DNA of 64,000 nucleotides, taken from NCBI GenBank assembly GCA_002189035.1, contig CM007991.1:930001-994000 (forward strand), given 5' to 3'. The notes beneath the pieces are model-generated. The model was not told where the DNA came from. It ran no database searches and was given only the letters and a program-made list of their open reading frames with translations. Positions 46,789-56,916 of this stretch are shown here, one piece after another. The DNA is from Utricularia gibba (taxonomy: Eukaryota; Streptophyta; Magnoliopsida; Lamiales; Lentibulariaceae). A program made the translations under genes and the position numbers. Every line of letters starts with the position of its first letter. The first letter of the stretch is position 1.

Positions 46789-48423
46789 GATGCAGCTCAG
46801 AGAGAGTGAAGTGTGCCTCCCTTTCGATGTTCATAAATGCACTGATTTGATCAAGTCAAACGAATCAAAAAATCCCCAGCAAACGTACGGAAGGCACACA
46901 AAGCACCAATCAGACACCCCAGCTGAGATCCTGGTCGTAGATGACGTGTTATGCTCAATTTGGGATCCTCGTGATAAAATCCAAAATTGTATTCCTCATC
47001 TCAAAAAAATTTACGGTTGTGATTCTCTGCATTTTGCAGCACATTAATTATTTTTATTTAATTTTTAATTGCAAAAAAATTCAAATATATTCTCAATACC
47101 TGAAATAAATATTATTTTTCATATTTGACATTTATCTAAATCTTATAAAAAAACATTCCCTAAAAAAATATTGCAACATAAATCTTAAAAAGACAAAAAA
47201 ACAGTGGTACTTATTCTGTACACGTGGCGATGATGATTGGGATGCTTCGCGGTCGTAACTGACGAATGAAGACAGTTGTAGAAAATAGAAAATTAATTAA
47301 ATGCCAAGATTTAGGCGTGAGAAGATCCTTTGAATCTCCTTCACTAACCCCTTTGACCTATTAATTGTACGTGGAGTTGAATTTAGTAAAAAAATATATA
47401 CAATTTATTATTATTATTATATATATATATATAAGTTGGTTTAATTTATTTTTCAGGTCATTACTAAAAATTAATTTATATCATAATCCAAAAAGGAAGA
47501 GGGCCAGAATGTAATTAATACGAGAATTGGGAGTAGTCACAGGTTTTTATATAAATATTATCAACGAAAATAAAAAAAGTTGTAAAGATCATACCATATG
47601 TCGTACTCTGTATGATTTGGAATCGAAGAAATAAAAAAACGTTTCAAATAAATTAGATGATTTTCAGCAAAATTATTCGACAAAGTACAATTTATACAAG
47701 CCATCAATAGATATGATTACGAAGAATCAATGTTTTTGATGAGCTAAGTTGGCATGAATGGAAAACTAATTCATTGCATACCTTAAGAAATTATATAAGA
47801 TAAGTTTTTTTCTCAAATTTTGTTAGTAAGATATATCCAATTTTATTTAAAAAGAATTATTAATCTAAAAAAAAGGAAGAGGGCCACGTGTGCATGGGCT
47901 TCCCTTGTTTGAATATAACACGTTTATTGTAAGTGTCCAACACAAGGAAGTGATGCCCATTTGCCAACCAATGGCATGCGTCTAATTCCGCATTTAATGA
48001 TCAAGGTGATGACTCATCCATCCAACTCAGCACGGCATGTGTACCATTTGCCTAAATCCTTATGTAGCATTGGCCTTTGCTTAGAGAACATGATCACACA
48101 TTTGATGCCTATGAGGAATAACATGTAGAATAGTGACTCCATTTTCCTCCAAAATCACTTTCACCAACTTAGAAGTTAAAAGTGTACACAAGTCATTTGT
48201 TTGGTAATAACATTATTAAAAATATATTTTCTACAGTAGAAGGTTTTGTTTGGTATGTTTTTATGAAAAAACACTTTTCGATAAATGATTTGAATAAAAG
48301 TTATTCATGTTTGGTACTTTAAATTACTAAACTTTGGTATATGTGAAGAATGTTGAATTGAAGAAAGAAAAAAAAAAAAGAAACTAGTTATAGGGGACGA
48401 TATTTGAAGACCATCAACTTAAT
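46789..48423. other. Intergenic region, HKT-2 to duplicated block
   Basis: AT-rich HKT-2 promoter side. (AT)n patches near 47420. CACGTG cores near 47222 and 47885 are possible bZIP/bHLH sites. No coding signal. Confidence 0.5.
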
Positions 48424-48645
48424 CATTTTTTAAGGTTAGTGATTGGTGGTGAGAGGCCCATTTTTGGTAGGGCACGGTCCTATTATATTGGGCCTATTTT
48501 TGCTTGTAATGGGTATGGCCCAATTGCTTATATTTGGTGACAGAGAGAGGCCCATTAAATGGATGAAACACCACACCGGGAGGTTGGATTGTTTATTGTG
48601 CAGAGAATATTCTTCTTCTATGAGGGGTTCATTCAGCATTATTTT
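48424..48645 (+). repeat. Mosaic duplicate: complex I gene promoter joined to SAUR tail
   Basis: Bases 48424-48581 match 53619-53777 (GGTTAGTGATT, TATTATATTGGGCC, AGAGGCCCATTAAATGGATG), the promoter of the small complex I gene. Bases 48579-48640 match 56825-56880 (AGGTTGGATTGTTTNTTGTG, CAGAGAATANTCTTCTTCT), the end of the SAUR coding region. The two parts meet at a GGGAG/GGAG microhomology. It encodes only a SAUR tail (RLDCLLCREYSSS) with no start, so it is a dead remnant of a larger duplicated segment. Confidence 0.85.
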
Positions 48646-49535
48646 GTATTAAATAACATATATTGAATCTTTATTTAATGAGAAATAATATTTAAGAATA
48701 ATGACTATTTATCAAGATAATATTTTTATTTATTTCTTGATACATGTTGAAATACAATTCTATGTTTCAAATGCATGTAACTAATGTTATGATGTTAAAA
48801 TACAATTCTATCCCTCAATTTATCTATTTTTTTATTAAAAAATTCATTTTTAATCTTAATATTTCATAAAAACTATCTAAGATTTTGTAATATTTTATAC
48901 AATATTAAAAATTTCCTCATATTTTATACTATTAAAATATGTGAAATATTTTGTAATATGTGCAGTATGGATGTGGAACAGTTAATTTATAAAGGCAAGG
49001 CACAGTTTAGATTCCACGATAATTCACATGTATAGATTCATCTTTTAGGCTAGGCACAATCCAGTTACATTTTAAACAAAAGATGACCTTCTTCATGTTA
49101 TCAGGATTTTAAAAAGATATTTTTTAAAAAAAATCAAAGTTACTAATTCAAAATGCCTTTTTTAATATAAAATTCATTGCACACGTGCCTCGTAACACCC
49201 CTAAGAAAACAAAGTCAACCCCTTTCGCCACGAAATCATATGTATTCTCTTGGAATTGTACACATGCATCATTATTTGATTCCCTTAGCCGCTGTAGCCG
49301 CCGAGTTTTCCCCCATTACACGTCATTGACATAAAATAAAATATTCTAAAAATGAGGTTAATTATTTTAGGCATCTAGATTTGGCCACATTTCAACCATA
49401 TACGAGGCATGCTACCCCTGCCACAGATGCATTTCAGAGGTCAAATTAGGACATAATCCCCAATATAAATATGCATCTTCGGACGTGACATCAACATATG
49501 TGAATACAAAAAAGAAAAGAAATAGCGGCGGATTC

Positions 49536-51091
49536 ATGAAGGCATTCCACTGTACCACTGCATCCAAGCTGATACTTGCAGTAGCGGTTGGGCTTGTCTT
49601 CTTCGTGATCAGCTTATCGTTCATCTTCAACCCCACGGGGGTGTGGCCGGGGGGCTCCTCCGCTCCGATGACAAGCGCATGCAAGAATCCGATGAGAGTT
49701 CTTGTCATAGCAGGTATGATTCCATGCTGCATAAGCCGCTCCTCACGACGCGAAAACCCTCGTCGTATTTTGTTTCCAAGTTACGGGAGTACGAGGCTCG
49801 ACACAAGATGTGTGCTCCGTATACGGCTTCGTATAACCTGTCGGTAGACGCCCTCAAGAGCAACATGTCCGGGAATGTGGAGTGCAAGTACGTGGTATGG
49901 CTTCCTAGGGATGGATTGGGGAATAGAGTGATTAGTATCGCGTCTACGTTTCTGTACGCTCTTCTCACGGATCGAGTGCTGCTGCTTCATCCCAGAGACG
50001 CCATTTCGAGTCTCTTCTGCGAACCCTTTCCGGCGGGATCTTGGCTGCTTCCCTCGGACTTCCCTTTGATGGGTCGGATCGATGGTTTGAACAAGGAATC
50101 GAAGGAGAGTTTCGGTTATTTGGTGAGGAACGGCATCTTCGGCGGTAATGAGACGTCGCCGGTGCCGCAGCCGCCGCCCTATGTATACATCCACTTGTAT
50201 CCCGGCTACGATGATTATGACAAACGGTTCTATTGCGACGAGGACCATGCGAATGTCCGAGACGTGCCGTGGCTGTTCTTGATGTCCGATTTGTACTTCG
50301 CGCCGTCGTTCTTCTCCATGTCGAGCTTTCGAGAAGAGCTACACAAAATCTTCCCAGACAAAGAAACGGTCTTCTATCTGCTTGCACGTTACTTGTTCCA
50401 TCCCACAAATGAGGTTTGGGGTCTTGTAAGGAGATTCTACGACGCTTATTTGTCGGAGGCCGACGTGACGGTCGGAATCCAGATTCGAGTTCACTTTGAG
50501 AACCCCCCATTTCAAGACGTGCTAAACGAGATCATTGCATGCACCACCAACCAAAGCTTACTCCCAACAGTTGGTAACCAAAAGCAGCAACAGTTTACGT
50601 TATCCAACACAAACAAGAAAAGGAAAATTGTTGCGCTTTTGACTTCGCTGAGCTCCGACTACTTCAAAGAGCTTAAAAAAATGTACTGGGAGTACGCTAC
50701 TACCACCGGAGAAACCGTTGCGATCCATCAACCGAGCTTCGAAGAGCACCAAGCCACCGGGAATCTAAATCATGATCAAAGGGCGTTGGCTGAGATATAT
50801 CTGCTTAGTTTGACGGATAGTTTGGTAACGAGTGCAACATCGACTTTTGGGTATGTGGCTCAGGGTCTTGGCGGGCTAACGCCATGGATGATCATCAAGA
50901 GGAAAGACCAGGCGGGCCGTCCTCAGCCGTGCCGGCGAGTTCTGTCGATGGAGCCATGCTACCTTACGCCTCCCAACTATGACTGTAAGACGAGACAGGC
51001 AAGGGATGCAAGTGAGACTGAACCTCATCTCAGACGATGTGTTGATGGAACTCTCATGGGCATTAAGTTGGTGAACAGTCAAACAAAATAA
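49536..51091 (+). CDS. Xyloglucan-type galactoside 2-alpha-L-fucosyltransferase, copy B
   Basis: Close paralogue of copy A (GT37, Golgi). The anchor begins MKAFHCTTASKLILAVAVGL; the MYMDVKQ start of copy A is lost through a small deletion. All catalytic landmarks are present (GLGNRVISIASTFLY, LFCEPFPAGSWLLP, ADVTVGIQIRVHF, STFGYVAQGLGG). An in-frame 27-nt deletion relative to copy A removes the FWGGLDQ region before SSCHSRYDS. As in copies A and C, the anchor and catalytic frames are split at a six-G run (49649-49654), with seven needed to join them. The enzyme is otherwise full length and ends LVNSQTK like copy A. Expression from its own conserved TATA promoter is likely. Confidence 0.9.
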
Positions 51092-51351
51092 TGTAATGAC
51101 TCTGTAGCCTGAGGTTTAACAGTTGAAAAGATATTTTAACGAATCAATTTTGCAGAATAATTGTATTGTTGAAATTATTGTGCATATATAGATATAATCT
51201 ATAAATAAAATTAATTAAAAAAATTATAAAAATACCATTTGACAAATAATTTTAAAACATGTGCTATTCAACTAATTGATTTTTAACAGAATTTTATTTG
51301 ATTTGGTAGTGTCACAGAAACATGTGCGGTCTTGCAGGTTACCGTTGGGTA

Positions 51352-51485
51352 TTGAATGGGCTTCTCTTGTCTTGGACTTCGTGGGCTTGACTACATTGCA
51401 TCTTATCTGGGCCTGATGAGTGAGCTTCTCTTGTTTTGGACTTCATGGGCTTGACTACATTGCCCTTATCTGGGCCTGATGGGTG
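51352..51485. repeat. Two-unit tandem repeat, period about 63 bp
   Basis: GCTTCTCTTGTCTTGGACTT...GGGCTTGACTACATTG...TTATCTGGGCCTGATG appears twice head to tail in the 3' flank of FUT-B, and only once at the matching place in unit A (44725-44795). It is a local duplication younger than the FUT duplication. Confidence 0.85.
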
Positions 51486-52213
51486 GATGGGTATAAACCC
51501 TTTTATTAATCTTCGGCCCAGCCTCTTGTCTAGCCATTTATTGCTGGAATCTTCCCTGTTCTTCTTCCTCTTCCCTTCGTGCGGGTAATTCCAGCAATGT
51601 CCCGACAGCCATCCGACGTAATATTTTTTAATATTAATTTCTCATAAAAATTACCTAACATTTGGTAATATTTTTTATAATATTACAAAATTTCTCATAT
51701 TTTATACTACTAAAAAATGTGAAATATTTGTAATATTTGTAACATTTTATCACAATGTAGATTCCACCATGATTCACATGCATGTGTAGATTCGTTTTTT
51801 AGGATTTTAAAAAGAGGTTTTTTTTAAATAATCAAAGTAAATAAATAAAAATGCATTTTTTAAAATAAAATTCAACAAAGTCCACCCTTTGGCCACGTAA
51901 TCATATGTATTCTATTGGAATGGTGCCGACACGTCTTTATTTTATTCCCTTAGCCACCGTAGCCGCCCGAGGAATTATCCCACATTACGCGTCATTGACA
52001 TAAAATAAAATAAAATAAATAGATAAATAAGTGAGGTTAATAATTTTAATCATCTAGATTTGGCCATACAGCAACCATGTAAGATGAATGTTACCCTTAC
52101 CATAGGTGCATTTCGGAGGTCAATTTAGGACATAATCCCCATTATAAATACGCATCTTCGGACACGACATCAACATATGTGAATAGAAAAAGAAAACAAG
52201 TAGCGGAGGATTC

Positions 52214-53446
52214 ATGTACATGGACGTAAAGCAGGCATTCCACTCTACCACTGCATCCAAGCTGATATTTGCAGTAGCAATTGGGCTTGTCCTCTTCGTG
52301 ATGAGCCTATCGTTCATCTTCAACGCCACGGGGGCGTGGAAGGGGGGCTCCTCCGCTCCGACGACAAGCGGATGCAAGAATCCGATGACGCCATTTTCTG
52401 GGGTGGATTCGATCAGAGTTCTTGTCGTAGCAGGTATGATTCCGTGCTGCATAAGCCGCTACTCAGGATACGAAAACCGTCTTCGTATTTGGTTTCCAAA
52501 TTAGGGGCGTATGAGGCTCGGCACAAGATGTGTGCTCCCAATACGGCTTCGTATTTGATTTATTATATATTTGATTATTTTATTTTTATTTTCTAATATG
52601 GGATTGTATATTCTAACACCTGACTTCAAGTCAAATTGGTCTTTGATCTGGTTAAAACTTGTTTTTTTTTGTGATTGTAGATAGTGTTTGGATCATAGAT
52701 CGATCTAATTTTTTGTCGTCTAAAGCCAATATATTTCCTTATTTTTTTTTGTTTTTTTTAAACCAGAACTCAAATTAGAACGAAACTCATCTTGGCCACC
52801 CAACCATGCCGCGAGGCAAACGTTTTTATACCATGTTGAAATTCAAGATCAAATGGATCGTGCGAGTGCACATATAAAGGTTAAGTACACAAGAAATCTG
52901 AATCATATTACAAAAGATTAGGTCCAATCGATTATTAGGTCAAATCATTCTAATTTCGTTTTTCAACGTGTAATTGTGTACAATGTAGGATTGTGTAATT
53001 GTGGTATGGCTTCCGAGTGATGGTTTGGGGAATAGAGTGATTAGTATCGCGTCTACGTTCCTGTACGCTCTTCTCACGGATCGAGTGCTGCTGGTTCATC
53101 CGAGAGACGCCATCTCCAGTCTCTTCTGCGAACCCTTTCCGGCGGGATCGTGGCTACTTCCCATGGATTTCCCTTTGATGGGTCGGATCGATGGTTTGAA
53201 CAAGGAATCGAAGGAGAGTTTCGGTTATTTGGTGAGGAACGGCATATTTGGATGATCCTCATGTCCAAAGACGACTCCGGCCGTCCTCGGCCGTGCCGGT
53301 GAGTTCTGTCGATGGAGCCATGCTACCATGCACCGGCCGACTACGATTGTAAGACGAGACAGGCAAAGGATGCAAGTGAGACTGAACCTCATCTGAGACG
53401 ATGTGTTGATGGGACTGTCAGAAGCATTAAGTTGGTGAACAGTTAA
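52214..53446 (+). pseudogene. Fucosyltransferase pseudogene, copy C
   Basis: The 5' part is nearly identical to copy A (MYMDVKQAFH, anchor, AWKGG, six-G run 52342-52347, FWGGFDQSSCRSRYDS). At 52555 about 57 bp of coding sequence are replaced by about 445 bp of unrelated AT-rich sequence that carries stops. Homology resumes at 53001 (WLPSDGLGNRVISIAST) and runs to NGIFG. About 0.74 kb holding the rest of the catalytic domain is then missing (junction near 53248), and the C-terminal tail (SMEPCY, CKTRQAKDASETEPHLRRC) follows. It cannot encode a working enzyme. Confidence 0.93.
52555..53000. other. Foreign insert in the FUT-C pseudogene
   Basis: About 445 bp, AT-rich, not present in copies A or B. 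Near the right border GTGTAATTGTG occurs twice (52968-52978 and 52993-53003). Phrases such as ACCATGTTGAAATTCAAGATC look like plant LTR or repeat sequence, but no terminal repeats or target duplication are clear. It could be a transposon fragment or filler DNA from break repair. Confidence 0.55.
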
Positions 53447-53849
53447 ACAAAGTAATTGGTTTTGTTTTCACTTTGTTTTATACATCTTGGCAAGGTTGAT
53501 CCACAGTGTATTCTTTAGTAATGAAGGATGTAATGAATTTAGATTGATTATGAATGAGATAAACTAATAATTTATATAGATAGATTTTTATTAATCTTAC
53601 ATAAGATCTTTTACTTAAATCACTTTTTAAGGTTAGTGATTTGTAGTGAGAGGTCCATCTGTTTTAGGGCACAAGCACAACTCTATTATATTGGGCCAAA
53701 TTTGGTTTATAATGGAAATGGCCCACTTGATGGTATCTGGTTACAGGGAGAGGCCCATTAAATGGATGAAATATCACGCCGGGAGCTCCTCTGGTTCCAG
53801 ACGAGCGATACAGAGCTCAGTAGGGTGATACGACGCGAGAAATCCAAAG

Positions 53850-54591
53850 ATGGGAGGAGGAATGGAGACCCACAAGAATCGATTCATTGAGGACTGGGCA
53901 ACGAATAGGGAGAATCTGGAGGCCAATTTCCGCTGGACGCGCCGTAATCTCGCACTCGTGGGGATTTTTGGGATCGTCGTTCCGATCATCGTTTATAAAG
54001 GCATCGTCAAGGAATTTGTGAGTTTTAGATTCTAATTTGTGGTTATCGATTGAATTCGTGTTGTAATTGTTCGGTTTCTTCTGTTACTGTGGTTAGGTCA
54101 TAGTTCGCTTCACTATATATCCATTAGTTTCAGGGTTTTTTTTTTTTTTTTTTTCTGTGAATACTGATGTTTTAACTCGAATGTTGCCTTTTTTGTGAAC
54201 AATTGTTCGAAATTGCTAGAAATCAAGTGAACCCTAATGCGTTTTGCGCCTTTCTACGATTCTGGTTGTGAAGCTGAGTTTTGCTTTTTTGGGAAGTAAT
54301 AGCAGGTCTCATTTACCATCCGGTGGATTTTTTGCATGCGTTCTTTCCTTGCTATTTCCTCCGTGACCTATGATAAATCTTGTGAACTTGAAGCTTAGGG
54401 GTATTGAGGCTTCTCTGTTGTTACAGATGATTGGTTTCTATGTCATGCATAAAAACATTGAAGTTGTGGTCTTTCAATGGATTCCAGTTCCGAAGATTTT
54501 TCTGTTCTAAAGTTTCACCATTCATATACTTTTTTTGCAGCACATGCAGGATGATGATGCAGGGAGACCTCGTCGGAAATTCTTCTTCTAG
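53850..54591 (+). CDS. Small mitochondrial complex I subunit (B15/NDUFB4-like)
   Basis: Accessory subunit of NADH dehydrogenase in the inner membrane. Two exons, 53850-54017 and 54541-54591, give 72 aa. MGGGMETHKNRFIEDWATNR is a hydrophilic N-terminus, LALVGIFGIVVPIIVYKGIV is a single membrane span, and HMQDDDAGRPRRKFFF is the matrix- or space-facing tail. Size and sequence match the plant protein I know from Arabidopsis At2g31490. The 523-bp intron holds a long T-run (54131-54153). A copy of its promoter sits at 48424-48581. Confidence 0.85.
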
Positions 54592-56493
54592 GAATCTTTC
54601 ATTTCGTTATCTCCATGTCCAAACGCGAAGCACCTTCTGAATGTGATTGTGGTAAAACCAACTTCTGCAGTGTTTTGATCATTCTAGACCTTGAGCTGTG
54701 CGTGTAAGAACTCAAGCAAATAATTCATACTCTGATGAAAGATACATGCCCTCTTGTTACAAGCATGGTTGCATTGTTGATCTACTGCACAGTTGATCTT
54801 TGATACCATTCCAAAAGAGATCCCATTTCAATAAAGATTTTTCGAAATATTACACACAGTGAGTTATCAGAGACAGGACAAGGTGGTGTCCAAATGCTCA
54901 GGCGCGCGCTTTATGCTCAAGAAATGCTGCACCTGGGAAGAAATGAGCTTCCTTTTTACAGTTATAAACACACCTCTTTTTGTTACCCAACTTGGGGTGT
55001 GTCAACCCAGTGTGTTACACTCCCTGAGGGAACAATGAAAAGGTGGGATGAATCATACCAAGGCTTAGCATTGCCACTTGGAACAAGATATGGTGTTTGC
55101 AATTCAGCCTTAGCTTCCGAATCTGATCCAAAAATGATGAATCCGAATCAAGCTTGGGTTTTTACTCATGCTTGAGTAACTATAATTTCACACACAAATT
55201 GACACTGCAACTGCGACAGCGTTCTGAATTCAATACCATTGAAACCCTCCCTATAAGCTACTGATGCTTGGTGTAAGGTTTTGAATGGATCGTAGAGATA
55301 TATGCTCGTCGTCTACAGTACAATCCAAATGGCGCAGCGGTTTTGTTCCAATTGGATGCCCCTCGAGAACTACAGCGAATCGGGATGAAGACGAATTAGA
55401 CACGTAAAATTCATCAGGCGAAGCCCAGTCTTCCCTCCGGACCATCCTACTCCTTCAAGTACAACACAGGACAATTAATATAATATGTATATGCATATTA
55501 TTTATTGATGGGTTTACTGGATTACGATTTAAAAAAGTTTACTTTATTGGAATTTAGATAAATATGGCGCAAGTAAATTAAATGTTTATATGGTATTTAG
55601 TTGATAGTCAAAAATCTGGAATTTAATAAAAGAACAGAGGTATATAGATTTAAATGAACATGTATCTATCCATTAAACAAAATCATCTCAATCTAGAACT
55701 TATTTAAACTCTAGAATTAAATACAATATAGTTTATAACTCTTATATCATATCAACTCTTTAATTCCATCAACGTATAATCGTAATTGAATTGTTTTATA
55801 TTATCCATTTTGAATACTTAATTATTGTAATTTTACGTTTTTTTGGATAAAAGATCTTGTATAAGATTAGAAAAAGTATATCTATGTAAATTCTACCTCT
55901 ACCTTATGTTTGAATTAAGATTTAATATTTTTTTGTAAAATTAAGAAAACCTTTACAATCTAGAACTTATTTAAACTCTAGAATTAAATACAATATAGTT
56001 TATAGCTATTATATCGACTCTTTTTAATTTTGATTGAATTATTTTGTATTATCTGTTTTATACACTCATTTTCACGATTTTACGTTTTTTCTCTTTTACG
56101 AAAATGTAAGATTATATAAGGTTTATCTATATAAATTCTTCTTATAGCCCATGTTTGAATTACGATTTACTATTTTTTTTATAAACATATGATTCAATCA
56201 CGATTTTAACACACGGTTAGATGCATGAATCTGTAGTCGTCACTCGGCTTCACCAAAGCTAGTCTACATTATTGACCAAATCTGGATTTGAGATTCTTAC
56301 GCTAATCTCACGTCAAACAGCATAATTTTTGGTGTACAGGCTTACAGACGACTACGTACGTGTCTCTTCCAAAAGTCAAGCGTCAAACGAGTAATTAGCA
56401 GCAGCCCACACGGCGGCTTTTGCTATAAATACAACCAACGGCGGTTGCATTCACCCAGACCCACACATACGTACGAGTTTCGCCGGCGCCACC
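54592..56493. other. Intergenic region before SAUR
   Basis: Two modest open frames (54894-55175 plus strand, 55251-55445 minus strand) have no recognised family. From 55450 on the sequence is AT-rich and includes a two-copy repeat. The SAUR promoter, with TATA (CTATAAATA, 56423-56431), is at the right end. Confidence 0.5.
55690..56205. repeat. Two-copy tandem repeat, period about 266 bp
   Basis: AATCTAGAACTTATTTAAAC followed by TCTAGAATTAAATACAATAT opens both copies (from 55690 and 55957). The two first 60 bp are almost identical, and the rest is recognisable but diverged (TTTTACGTTTTTT, TATGTTTGAATTA/CATGTTTGAATTA). A decayed tandem duplication of unknown origin. Confidence 0.8.
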
Positions 56494-56916
56494 ATGATGA
56501 TCAGCGGGATCGTACACCTCAAGCAGGCCGTTCAGCGGTGGAAGGCCCGCACCGGAATCCGGTCTGGTTCCGTGGCCATCTACGTCGGACCGGAGCGTAT
56601 TCGCTTCGTCATCCCCACCCGGTTTCTCAACTACCCGGTATTCGCGGGTTTGCTGGAGATGGCGAAGGAGGAGTACGGATTTTCCACGACCGGCGGGCTG
56701 GCGCTGCCATGCGAGCGGGCTGTTTTCGAGGGGATCCTGCGGCTGTTGGAGGCGGATGAGGAGAAATTTGGTCAGCTGAAGCTGCAGGAACTCATGGAGA
56801 TGATGGAAGATGCCTTGGGATTCAGGAGGTTGGATTGTTTCTTGTGCAGAGAATACTCTTCTTCTCATGGAGTGTTCAATCCCAGTCTCAGTCTCGCCCA
56901 AAACACTAGGGTTTGA
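56494..56916 (+). CDS. SAUR-family auxin-responsive protein
   Basis: Small intronless gene, 140 aa. The SAUR domain spans residues about 25-95 (SVAIYVGPERIRFVIPTRFL, NYPVFAGLLEMAKEEYGF, GGLALPCERAVFEGILRLLE). Family members are known to inhibit PP2C.D phosphatases and so promote cell expansion; this one's role is not known. Start at the first of two Met codons (MMISG), about 65 bp after a TATA box. The C-terminal extension (RRLDCFLCREYSSSHGVF) is longer than in short SAURs. Its last 60 bp are duplicated at 48579-48640. Confidence 0.93.
   Translation: MMISGIVHLKQAVQRWKARTGIRSGSVAIYVGPERIRFVIPTRFLNYPVFAGLLEMAKEEYGFSTTGGLALPCERAVFEGILRLLEADEEKFGQLKLQELMEMMEDALGFRRLDCFLCREYSSSHGVFNPSLSLAQNTRV

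Larger units (their letters stand above)
48850..51617 (+). repeat. Segmental duplication unit B (FUT-B with both flanks)
   Basis: Homologous to unit A throughout and, over its 5' 750 bp, to unit C, which begins immediately at 51618. The AT-rich lead-in (ATTTTATACTATTAAAATATGTG and GATTCCACGATAATTCACATG) is shared with 51630-51800. Confidence 0.85.

Noticed and set aside
54894-55175. Open frame on the plus strand, with two other frames open on the opposite strand
   Set aside because: Several frames are open at once, which suggests composition rather than selection; no family recognised.
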